The position numbers and the translations under genes are program-made. 64,000 bases of DNA from Perilla frutescens (taxonomy: Eukaryota; Streptophyta; Magnoliopsida; Lamiales; Lamiaceae), in NCBI GenBank assembly GCA_026008535.1, contig BRKX01000009.1, positions 49,473,001 through 49,537,000 on the forward strand, in the 5' to 3' direction. Of the stretch, positions 12,331 through 22,709 are shown piece by piece; position 1 is the first letter of the stretch; each line of letters begins with the position of its first letter. Below the pieces are notes generated by a model. The model was given only the letters and a program-made list of their open reading frames with translations. It was not told the DNA's origin and made no database searches.

Positions 12331-12668
12331 TTCGCATAATTATAAAAGCATTTGACTCACGAGTGTACAATTCAAGATTTCGATCACATTGCCAATGATC
12401 ACTTGCAATACTACACTAATGTCCCTAGTGTATATTGCTAATGCCTCGAGTGCATAGTGGCTTGATCCTCACAAGTGCGAAATCCATAATATGTTGAAAG
12501 ATTACATTGTAATTTGATACTCAATTCATATATGATGGATAATCGAATCCAACGCGGCCATAATTGGCTCTAGAATTCACAATACCGCTGAGGAGGCTCA
12601 GTACCGCCCGGATACCGCCCGACGGTATCCAATCGTGATTCACCGGCTTGTAGCGGTATTTAATTGTC
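12331..12668. repeat. 338-bp direct repeat, copy 2
   Basis: The second copy of 11901-12238. It runs straight into another ATACCG cluster (to about 12775) that ends just before the second Ulp1 gene, so it probably forms part of that gene's promoter. Confidence 0.92.
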
Positions 12669-12775
12669 GGACTCTTGCGAGCGGTAGTTACCGATACCAT
12701 TCGGAAACCGCCGGTGGTTGACGACGGTACTAGATGATACCATTTGAATACCGCCGGGCGGTACCGACGGTATGT
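12582..12775. repeat. ATACCG motif cluster upstream of Ulp1 gene 2
   Basis: Mixed ATACCGCC, CGGTATT and CGGTAC motifs lie 100-290 bases before the ATG at 12875. They are placed where a promoter or 5' UTR intron would be (a possible acceptor TTTTGTAG lies at about 12838). Confidence 0.85.
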
Positions 12776-14810
12776 TTTATTTCTTCCGATTTTTCTATTT
12801 ATTTTTCATTTTTCAATTGTCTTTCGCTTGTTTTGTAGCCTTCTTGGACATGGAAGAGATCTGAAACGCAATTAATGGATCCCGTCATTAATCTTTACTG
12901 CAAAGGAAAGATTTTGAACAAAATTAGAACACGATTATTAAAAGTTGGTCGTTTGGGCCTACTACCAAGGTTTGAGGAAGGTTGTTTCGGCCATCTCTTG
13001 AGATGGAGGGAGAGTCGGAGTTGCGGCAAAGCACTACATGCTTTGATTTCGCGGGAAATAAATCTTGGAGATGCTTCGAAGTATGAGGTATGGTTCCGTA
13101 TTAGTGGGAATAATATTAGATTTTCATACCCCGAGTTTGCGCTCGTGTCCGGATTTAGATTTGGAACATCTAATTTTGATCCAAATGCTTACCACGACTG
13201 TTCTAATATCGGCGTTTTTATGAGATTTTGTGGTGGGAAGTCGATAAGAGTTCAAGATTTATTGACCAAATTTGAAAGCGATGTGGCTAATGCAACAGAA
13301 GATGATTATTTGAAAGTTGCTAATGTGTTGGCCTTATATATGTTTGCTTTGGGATATGACCCTCATCGACAAGTTGAGAGCTTTGTTTGGGTTTTGGTCG
13401 ACAACCTACGAGAGTGGGACAGATTCCCTTGGGGTGCCTACATATACCCCACTTTACTAAACTATATGTCTCTATTGCCGAACACAACTATCGAGTGTGG
13501 CTCGAAGTATCATTTTTATGGACCAGTGTGGGCTCTACAGGTACTTTACAATTATTTAGTGTTTTTAAATCGCAAAGTAAATAATAGCAATATTATTTAC
13601 AATTTTCTCATATATTTTGTAGATTTGGGCCTGTGAGGCCATTCCAGATCTTGCCGGTGAGATTGCACAATGCGTTGACCCGCATGCTTTGCCTAAGTGT
13701 TTGAGATGGCTTTTAGCGCAGTCTTCCATTGATGACTTTGATGCGTTTTTCAAGGCCGGGGTAAAAACAAGTACATTTAAAAATTCAAATTTTTTGGTAT
13801 GTATAATTACTGAATAGTTTTTCCTATCATTACAGTTCGCGCATCCGTGTCAGCAAACATTACAGGTAGAACCCGATGAAGAGCAAAGCGACTACTGGAT
13901 CAGCATTCAGAGCCCAAATGCACTTGGTGTTCATTTCCAGCCCCCGGTGATTCGATCCAGAAAGATGGCGGCTAGAGTGCATGCAGGAGAAAAAAAAAAT
14001 GATCCTCATTATTTTGCGGAAAATGTCGAAGTTCGACGCAAGAGAAGAGAGGATAATGAAAACCGTCATCAAGAGAAAACATTCTCATCTTCACACAGAT
14101 GGGAGAAACGTGAGGCTCGTTTCATCTCAAGAGTTAAGAATGAGTTTTTACCCGACTTGAAGGACTTTATAAAGGTTGAGATGAAGGACATGATCAGAGC
14201 TATCTGGCCTGGTTCGAGACGATCAAAGTCGCATCGCGGTCATCATACTCACCGCACATCCTCGAGAGCTCGATCACTCCCCTTTGTCCACATCCCCGCT
14301 CGTGCCTCATCATATGTTTCTGGCCGCAAATCTCCAAAGCAAGATATCCCTGGGAGGAGTTCTCTACAGATTGAAGTAATGCCGACACCTATGGATATAG
14401 ATGAGTTTTTGATGACAGCACAGCCATTGCAGGCACTATTCTAACACGTGATATTTTATTTTTACGATTGATTAATTTAAGAATCGCTCAATTTAAATTA
14501 TTTTACATGTTACCAGGTTATATCATTCTGTCCAGACCTCGAGCTACAATACGAGCCTGGTGTTGATACATTCTCTAGAGATATACAAGATCATGGTCAT
14601 AAGGTATAGATTCTATTTTCATTAATTTAATTATGCAATACCGCTCGGCTATCGCCCATTTAATTAATTCAATTATGCAATTTCTTATTTTAATTTATAT
14701 CATTGTGTCAGGATGTAGTATTTGGTTCTGAACAGGAGACGGATCATACGCCTCACACAGTAATTGAGGTGGAGGAACCTCATAAGGTATAATTAGTAAT
14801 TTAGTTAACT

Positions 14811-15057
14811 GATACCGTCAGTATATTGTAATACCGTTTGAATACCGGATGGTATTTTATAATACCGCAGGAATACCGGTCGGTATACCATAATACCGCT
14901 GGATTTTTGCCGGTATCATGAACGGTATTCCAGTGGTATACCGTAATACCGTTCTCGTAATATCGACCGGTATTAAGTAATACTGTTAAGATACCGGTCG
15001 AGTACCGTTCCCCTACTGCTGGGTACCGCTGCGCTACCCACCGGGTACCGTCCGAAT
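14811..15057. repeat. ATACCG motif cluster (intron of Ulp1 gene 2)
   Basis: More than fifteen ATACCG/CGGTAT cores in both orientations fill the intron between exons 5 and 6 (14787-15095). A short satellite of two motifs lies in the preceding intron at 14637-14655. Confidence 0.9.
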
Positions 15058-15845
15058 TTTGCAAATTGTTAATTTAATTTATATCATTGTTTTAGGATAT
15101 TGAGGTGATTGAGGTTGAGGAAAATAGCCCCCGCCACGATTCACACGTCGGACTAAGGTCAAAAAGGAGGGAGCAAAAGGAAAACAAAAAGTGGTTGAGC
15201 CTGCTCCTTTCCATTATGATATCCCGACCATACCTTTCGCTAATGTCGCGCCTCCGATGCTCCCTATCGAACGCCGGATTGCATATATTGAGTTCCGTAA
15301 ACTTGGAGCAAGAGTGTCGGTCAATCTGAAATACAGTGGTCACCCACTCAGACAAGTGTTTTTCGCCCGGTTGGAAGACTATAACACCGATATGGAGTTA
15401 GATGTAAGTTTTTCTCAAATCTCAACCAAATGTTTTTCTCATCTAATTTTTCTAAAAAAATTTCTATACAGACGGTTGCTATCATGATGGAGGTGATGAA
15501 GAAGAAATTGGTAGATGGGGACCATATCTTGCCAAATGTGAATGTCACTAACACAATTATCGTTAGCCCAACATTCTTTGTAAGTCACTAGTATATTTTT
15601 TTTTGTCTAAATCTCTCTTTGATGAATATGTTTATAACTAGATTTCAAATTCAAATTACAGATCAATTTAGAATCTGAATGGCTACGCAAAGTTAAAGAT
15701 CCGAGAACCGGCAAATTAAAAATTGCAGAATGGAGTCTGACGGAATCGCTGGTTCAAGTTATCCAAGGATCCGAGTCCGCTACCTCACAACCTTGGTGGG
15801 GTGCAACTAATGTAAGATTTTTCAACACTATATTGAAAATATTGG

Positions 15846-15938
15846 ATACCGCAGGAATACCGGTCAGGTACCGCTCGGATACCGCCAGGTACCGGTCGAA
15901 TACCGAAGCGATACCGGCCGGTACCGGTCCCAGTACCT
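15846..15938. repeat. ATACCG motif cluster (last intron of Ulp1 gene 2)
   Basis: Closely spaced ATACCGGTC, TACCGCTCGG and TACCGGCCGGTACCGG motifs in the intron before the exon carrying the protease triad. Confidence 0.9.
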
Positions 15939-16645
15939 CCCAATTTGGTTTCTTTTATTTGTTCTAATAACTTTTTTTATTTTACTTAGGTTATCACCTT
16001 GTGTCTCATTGGTCGGCATTTTGTAACGGTGCACATTAATTTGAGTGAGTGGCGTGTGGTAGTATATGACTCGCTTGCACATACACTGGAGCAGTCGGCT
16101 CTCAAGATAAGGAAAGCTCAGTTGATGCCATTACTTCGATTGCTGGAACGACTTCTGCAGGTGAGTCTATATTGGGACATCAACCATTGGTCGTTTAAGC
16201 GACCTCGGAAAATGTTGGGAATTAAGATGGGAAATGATTTAGAGCAGTTTTGGCAAGTCGATGAACATAGTTGTCGCCCCTATTCGTGTATGTACGTTGA
16301 GCGCCTAATCAGTGGTAGACCAGCTATATCTTGGGGGAATGTGGTCGAAAATCTAACCATATATCGGCGGTACATTGCACAGTTGATATTCGAGATGTGT
16401 ACCGGTCGTGTGGATCCATTTTGACTATTTCTTTAGTTATTATATATAACTTGCAATTTATTTTCACTTTCCATATTGACTATTTCTTTTGTGATATTTA
16501 TTTATTTAGAAAATCATTAAATTTTGCTAAACAAAAAAGAAATTTCAATACAAAGCAAACAATAATTAATACTTCTCATACAACTGATTACCAAATTAAC
16601 TAATAATGTCTACCATTTTTGCAAGAAATAAATACGACATGTGGT

Positions 16646-19484
16646 TCATCTATCTCTATTAGTGCAATTATTTCTTGTGTGATTTGGATCGCGACATATG
16701 CTGCACTTTCTCGGTCCTCGACGTCTGCGATTAGCTGCTTCCGCCCCAGATGGATGGCAACGTCCTGGGGGACGACCAGCTTGACGGGTCACTATAAGTG
16801 GCGTCACCTTTTGCTGTGCAATGTGATTTGGTACCACCCACTCATCTTGATGAGGCAGGGACCTTACTGACCCTTCGTATGTTTCACGCCAATTATCCGT
16901 CGTGTAGTATGAAGAGACATAGTCAAGAATTGATTCACCGTTTTTTCTGCATAAATAATAATAAAAAATTAAACAGCGTTACAATGTAAATATTCGATGT
17001 ACTGGTGCATAATAAATATATAATCTGTACATAATAGCAGCAACTACATGAGAGCATGGCATCAAATCCAGCCGAAACTCGCGACATTTGCATGATTTCT
17101 GATGAAGATCAACAATGAATGTTTGCCTGCCATCATGAACTTTGAATGTTGAATTTAAGGTTGGGACAACGGTATACACCCGAGATTTTTCCACTTCCAT
17201 ACTCAGTTTATTTAAGGCTTCTTCAGTCAAAGCATTATCACGCGCATTTGCACATGCTCGTCTAGAATCGAACCACTGCTCGATCACATGTCTGATGCAC
17301 TCAACTAATGAGCATATTGGAAGACGCCTTGCCCATAACAAACGTGCATTCAAAACTTCCGCTGCATTGGACGTAAGAAAACCATAACGGCGTACTGGGC
17401 ATTTTGATCGTGCCCATCGCTTTGGTCCAATGTCCATCAACTTTGTATAAGCTCCATTTGGGCTTAGAGCATGTATAGCCGCCATTGCCTTGTCATATGC
17501 TGTTCGGTGATAACTGTATGCAGCCTTGTAGAACATGCTTGTAACTCCTTTGCCATACCGCGTGAACTTGTTTAACAGGTGATAGTAGCAAAGTCCGTGG
17601 GGTGTGCCGGGAAATACTTCTTGAACGGCATTACTTATGCTGATGTGAGCATCAGAGACAATCAATGTCTCGGGATTGCATCCAAATGCTAGTCTCACCC
17701 TGTTCAGAAACCAAGTCCATGACCGATCATTTTTGATTGCTCCAATACCAATTGCTAATGGAAAGCACTGCTCATTTCTGTCTTTCGTTACTGCAAGAAA
17801 TAAAATGCCCTTGTTCTTTCCCTTCAATTGTGTTCCGTCCACAACTATCACCGGTCTTAGAAACATGGCATATGCAGTACGACAAACATTAAGAACAACA
17901 AACACGTGTTGGAATTGGTTATCAGGCCCAACTTCTAAGTCAGTAAACGTACTAGGATTGACTTGTTCCAACATGTATAGGTAGCTAGGGAGCATCTTAA
18001 AAGAATCTTCATGCCCACCATAAATCATCTCGATCGCAGCATTTCTGGCACGAAGTGCAATGCTGTAACTGGTTCGGATACCAAACTCTTCCAATATTTT
18101 CGCCCTAATGTCTTTTGGTTTCATTATCTGGCCCTCACCGCGCATTTTTTTTGGCAAAATACGCTGCAATCACTTTTGCATGGACTTGTCTCGGAGCGAC
18201 ACGACTCAAGTCATTCATGCATGTATGTTCTGCCGTGAACTTATATACAATCCAAAATGTTTTTCTCAATGTGGCGCGCACCTCAAAAGGACAACGATCT
18301 TCATGTTTGCATACGATAATCAGACGCTTTGAATCTGAACGAGCCACTTTATATTCAGCACGATGATGAATATTCCATAATCCCACCATGATTGACAAAA
18401 CATCTTTGGTCCAAAAGGTGGACCCTTTACAGAGTTGGTCGTCTGGTACCCCTTCCAAATCAGATATCAGAAGTGAATCTGAAACATCAATGGGAATCAT
18501 CGGTATTAACCAATTTTCTTTTAGCTCTTTAGTTGGGTTTGACTCTTCGGGTATTGGTGAAGGGTTGCTAATCCCTAACATAGACAACAGTTTGTTTATG
18601 CCACCCTCTCTGCGAATCCATGCAGCAAACTCTACAAATGTAGACTGTGTAAACCTATTGGCAAAATCAGCTTCTTCATCTTCCTCATCATCCTCATCCT
18701 CATCCTCATATTCATCATAATCTTCATCTGCATCATCATCATCATCATCTTCCGGTCGCTCAGCCTCAGCCTCATATTCGTCTTTATCTTCATCATCATC
18801 GTCCTCACCATTGCCTCTCCCGTCACCATCTATATTCTGTGAGGGGTTGCCTCCAGCGTCATCTTCCTCACCATTGCCTCCAAAATCACCCGCGTACTCA
18901 TGTGAGCCTACTGGTTCATGATTTGATGTGGTAGTTGGCATACTGCGGCTAACACTACAATGCGGGTCACTAAACCAATCAAATTGTGAATATTGTGTGC
19001 CACAATTATCAAACTGTGAATATTATGTGCCACAATTATCAAACTGTGAATATTGTGTGCCATAATTATCAAACTGTGAATATTGTGTGCCATAATTATC
19101 AAACAAAGGACTTGAGTAATCCACTGATGGTACATATGGATCTTGCTGATGGCTTGTCCTGATGTCATTTTGTATCTTGTGAACAACATACACTGTCGGT
19201 TCACCTTCTCGAATGCACAACCCCTGCAGATCTTGATCAATACTCAAGAGAGACCTCAATAATCTACCATTTCGAGTACGCGATAAATAATAGAGAAGAT
19301 AATCTGCACCTAGTGAATTGGATTGCATGATGTAATTGATGTGCTGGATTAACTCGTCCAAAGATATAGGTTGAACAGAAATGTGTACAAGTTGCTCATC
19401 ACCGCCTTCGTAGTCGGAATTTTGCCATCGCCCACCATATTGTACAATGATACTTTGCCAATGATCCATCTGTAGACCCAACAA
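16646..19484 (-). pseudogene. mudrA-like: MURA-type MULE transposase, one nonsense codon and one frameshift
   Basis: The start at 19484 opens a PB1-like N-terminus (VQYGGRW), then a 10-residue repeat FDNYGTQYSQ, an acidic D/E-rich region (about 18660-18880), a MuDR zinc-binding-like domain (about 18150-18450) and the MULE DDE core (VDGTQLKGKNKG, VSDAHIS, CYYHL). A SWIM finger (CKCREF, PCSHVVAAI) follows. An 84-base intron (17030-16947, GTACAG to TTATGCAG) restores the frame into a C-terminal exon ending at 16646 with a CCHC knuckle (CSICRDPNHTRNNC). Two lesions: TAA at 19025-19023, where the neighbouring repeat units read CAA, and a one-base frame change in an A8 run (T8 at 18145-18152). The full product would be about 915 residues, normal for the family. 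It would cut and join at the terminal repeats in the nucleus. Confidence 0.9.
18966..19105 (-). repeat. 30-bp coding tandem repeat in transposase
   Basis: Four to five units encoding FDN(Y/C)GTQYSQ. The TAA stop at 19025-19023 is a CAA-to-TAA change in one unit. Confidence 0.9.
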
Positions 19485-19518
19485 AATATAATGTCAATGA
19501 AAACATTACTCACTTAAG

Positions 19519-19892
19519 ATACCGCTCGTTATCGCTATTACAATGACGATACCGCTCGAATACCTTTTAGATAGGGTTCTGAACGGTATTCGAACGGTAT
19601 ATATTCTGCATGAAAGATTCAAAATATACCTGATGAATTTGTGTTAGACTGCACGAGGATTGTTTTTCTTTTTGCTAGATATTGTTGTGTTGTGTTGTGT
19701 TTTGTGTTTGTTTGAAATTGATGTGTGTAGTATATCCTGTATATTAATGCTTGAATATGAAAAAAATCTCACCGTTCTCTTACATCCAGCATGTGTGTAA
19801 AAGTATGCACAATATGATATGTCATTTTCAATGTACAAACTATTCAGTCTACCATGTGATACCGGTCGAATACCGCTGGATTTTATTGATAT
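19519..19892. repeat. ATACCG motifs 5' of the transposase start
   Basis: A compact group lies at 19519-19600, within 120 bases of the transposase ATG, and a pair at 19858-19885. They sit where the transposase promoter or leader is expected. Confidence 0.8.
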
Positions 19893-20082
19893 CCTATGGT
19901 GTAAATATGACATGTCTTCAATCTGACCTACCCCTTTTACATCCATGTACTTCTTCAATTGTTTTGTTATAAATCAAAGTACATTCGTGTAAGAAAACAG
20001 AGTACTTTGTTATGAATCAAAGTATAATCAAAGTTCTGAACAAGACATGTGAACAAGACAATCTTCAAAAGTGAGGAAAATC

Positions 20083-20596
20083 GAATACCGTACGAATACC
20101 ACTCACATACCGCTAGGCTACATTGATACCGTTCGCGTATTATGTAATACCGGCCAATATTATGTAATACCGCTTGAATACCGGCCGGTATTATGTAATA
20201 CTACTAGAATACAGGCCGGTATTGATCCTGTAATCCAGCGGTATCAAATCATTGCACAGATTCCGGTCGGTATTATGTAATACCGGTCGTTGTTATATAA
20301 TACCACGTGAATACCGGCCGGTATTATGTAATACCGCTTGAATACCGGCCGGTATTGATCCTGTAATCCAGCGGTATCAAATATACCACTCGCATACCGG
20401 CCGGTATTATGTAATACCGCTTGAATACCGCCCGTTATTATGTAATACCGCGTGAATACCGGCCAGTATTATGTAATACCATTGGAATACCGGCCGGTAT
20501 TGATCCTGTAGTCCAGCGGTATAAAATATACTGCTCGCATACTGGTCGGTATCTCCAATACCGCCCGAGTACTGGTGGTATGATGTTATACCGCTG
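20083..20596. repeat. Major ATACCG tandem array upstream of the transposase
   Basis: The densest array in the element. The basic unit contains the near-palindrome CGGTATTATGTAATACCG next to the palindrome AATACCGGCCGGTATT. These are organised into a higher-order repeat of about 135-145 bases, marked by CGGTATTGATCCTGTA at about 20217, 20351 and 20495. It lies 600-1100 bases 5' of the transposase start and about 200 bases inside the right terminus. Confidence 0.92.
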
Positions 20597-20789
20597 GAAT
20601 ACTGATAAGAATTTTTCATTCGGGATCTGTGCAATGATTTTTCAGCCAATGAGAAGTCTTCATTGTCACATGTCTCTGTAACATTTCTAAGTAGATTTGC
20701 CTTGGTTTTTAGCACAATCAAGTACACTTGTGTAAGAGATGTGTAAGTAACACCTTTTTTAGGGTATTTTAGGGACTTTACACTAAAGT

Positions 20790-20871
20790 TGGGTAATTGT
20801 TGGATGTGGGTAAGAAAGTGGGTAAATGGGGTTTTTAGTTAAGAAATATGGGTAGTTTTATATATTTCCAC
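20790..20871 (-). repeat. MULE terminal inverted repeat, right
   Basis: Inverted partner of 6001-6083. It ends at GTGGAAATAT (read inward) directly against the target duplication. Confidence 0.9.
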
Positions 20872-20880
20872 ATGAATATT
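20872..20880. repeat. Target site duplication of the MULE, right copy
   Basis: ATGAATATT, identical to 5992-6000. Confidence 0.93.
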
Positions 20881-21999
20881 TATGTACTTTCAATTTTTTT
20901 TACAATTCAATAAGATGTACGTAATAGTATAAATATCAACACATGCCTTAATTTATTTTTTATAATTTTCTAAACGTCATTTATCTTTTTTAATATGTGA
21001 TTTTTTTCTAATTTTTTAGCAAATTATAATTTATTTATTTTATTGAAAAATTTTATTCTAAAGTATCTAATAATCAATATATAATAATTTGTATAAGTTA
21101 ATAAAAATATTTTTGCTTCATAGAAAAATAGTCTATCATTTCAATTTTTCATTTACATAATTATTTTATATGGTATTATAAAGTATTTATGCTATATTTA
21201 TTTTGGCATCACATTCATTTTTCTTCAACAAAATTATAAAAGCAATTAAAAAATGATTTTAACATATATTTTAAATTATTTTTTGAAAATAAATTAATAA
21301 TATAAAATTAATTAATATTATTTACTAAATAATAATAATAATAAATTATTTAATCTAGTTTTCGATTTATTTTTCTAATATGATAAAATAATATTATAAG
21401 ATATAATTATGTACAAATATATTATATATTAATTTTTTTGGTCAATGAAAATAGTTAAACCCAAGGAGTGGGTAGAATAACTATTCCCCTTCCTTTGAAA
21501 ATAGGAATTCTTTCGGGAATCGTGATTCCCAATTTTAAATTACATCAATGGCCAGAATGTGAATGAATATAGAAATGAATATTCTATTCCATTCCATTTC
21601 ACTATACTAATCACCTCCTAAGTACTACACTATTTTTGCAGTGTAAATTTCTTTTTCACATTATTAAATATTTATATTAAATTTAGCAACATAAAATAAA
21701 ATAAAAATCAAAATAATAATTTTGATAAAAATGTATATAAAAAAATTCATATATTCAAACAAGTTTAATACATAGAAAATGATATATCTGAAAATTTAAA
21801 GAGCTGAAAATAGAATAAAATAATTAAATGTAAGAAAGATTAATATTATACTTTTGAGAAGTTTGGAAGAGCATTCCACCGTGTTAGTGCCATATGTGAC
21901 ACCAATTAAAGAAATTTATTTTAGAATATTTCAGTGGTGTCACACTGTACTATGGTTGTTTATCAAGTGCTCTACATTGCACTTGTTATAAGTGATTAA
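20881..21999. other. AT-rich spacer right of the MULE
   Basis: Very AT-rich, with no credible ORF. A small inverted repeat, TGTGACACCA/TGGTGTCACA (21896-21905 and 21952-21961), may be a MITE relic, but no target duplication was found. Confidence 0.6.
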
Positions 22000-22709
22000 T
22001 TATCATTCATCTTTATGACATTTGATAATCGCTTTAGTATTTGGTTTTTCCAAATACAATTCTACTGTTCTGGACAATGTTCATAACAATGTACATGAAC
22101 GTGATCTGAACTTCTTGAAGATAGCTTAAGCAAGGAGTTTGGATTGAGCTGAGAAGAAGACTATTGTGTATCGTGCCACAACATAGATTGTTCAACATGC
22201 TGAGTACTGCCAGCTAGCTTGAGTGATAGGCTGAAGTCAGCCTGTGAACATACAAAGATTCTGCTATGCTACCTGAAGAGAAGATTCAAGATCAACAATG
22301 TACATTTCAAAGTACATGAATGTCTGCACGAAGAGAAGACTCAAAGATCAACAATGTTCATTGTAACGTTCGTGAACATTTACATGAACATTCTTTGTCC
22401 AGATTATTCTTCCAAGATCAATGAAGCTGTTTGAGGTTTCCAGCCAAGGAGATATTCAGATATCTATCTAGAACCTGCCATATTCAAACTGAAGAGATTG
22501 TGAGTGAAGTTAAAGGAAGATTCCTAAATATGGAAGAAATCCTAACATGGTCTTGATTTAAAACAAAGAAAGTTTCCTTATTTATTTCAGAGTCAAATTA
22601 GGACATCCGTTCCCATGTTTACGCTATCATTGTTCATCTATAAATATCCTGGATTACAAACATGTTAGGTGACACACACACTGAAGAGAGGTGTTTTGTC
22701 ACAACATCT

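Larger units (their letters stand above)
12875..16424 (+). pseudogene. DUF1985-Ulp1 (C48 cysteine peptidase) gene 2 of the MULE, broken
   Basis: A paralogue of the gene at 6324, with the same domain order and matching exon borders. Inferred exons: 12875-13540, 13623-13760, 13836-14444, 14517-14603, 14712-14786, 15096-15403, 15472-15579, 15662-15811 and 15990-16424. Exon 2 (138 bases) and the 108-base exon have the same length in both copies. DUF1985 motifs include RFEEGCFGHL and YHFYGPVWALQ. The protease part keeps His (GRHFVTVH), Asp (VYDS), Gln and Cys (FWQVDEHSCRPY); the usual SCGPY is SCRPY here. Exon 3 ends in TAA (14442) with no clear donor before it, and the 15096-15403 exon is 308 bases, needing a one-base frame change near 15180-15195 in an A-rich stretch. 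The first three exons could instead be a separate DUF1985-only gene. Confidence 0.82.
6001..20871. mobile_element. Complete Mutator-like element with MURA transposase and two DUF1985-Ulp1 genes
   Basis: A 14.87-kb element bounded by perfect 9-bp target duplications and inverted termini that align over about 80 bases. It holds, left to right, two tandem DUF1985/Ulp1 peptidase genes on + (6324-10066 and 12875-16424), then a transposase gene on - (19484-16646) that converges with the second. Its non-coding DNA is filled with ATACCG/CGGTAT motifs and several local duplications. Ulp1-bearing MULEs are known in plants (Kaonashi in Arabidopsis, CUMULE in melon), and three-gene VANDAL MULEs are a related class. 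All three genes carry disabling changes, so this copy is probably not autonomous today, but the exact TSD suggests the insertion is not very old. Confidence 0.93.

Noticed and set aside
18388..18720. + strand ORF with a poly-Ser end
   Set aside because: It is the antisense of the acidic D/E-rich region of the transposase.
7281..20596. ATACCG arrays as a CRISPR-like or centromeric satellite array
   Set aside because: Spacing is irregular, there are no constant-length spacers, and the arrays are confined to one MULE in a plant genome. Short-motif amplification fits better.
21883..21961. Small inverted repeat as a complete MITE
   Set aside because: The arms are short and no target duplication could be identified.
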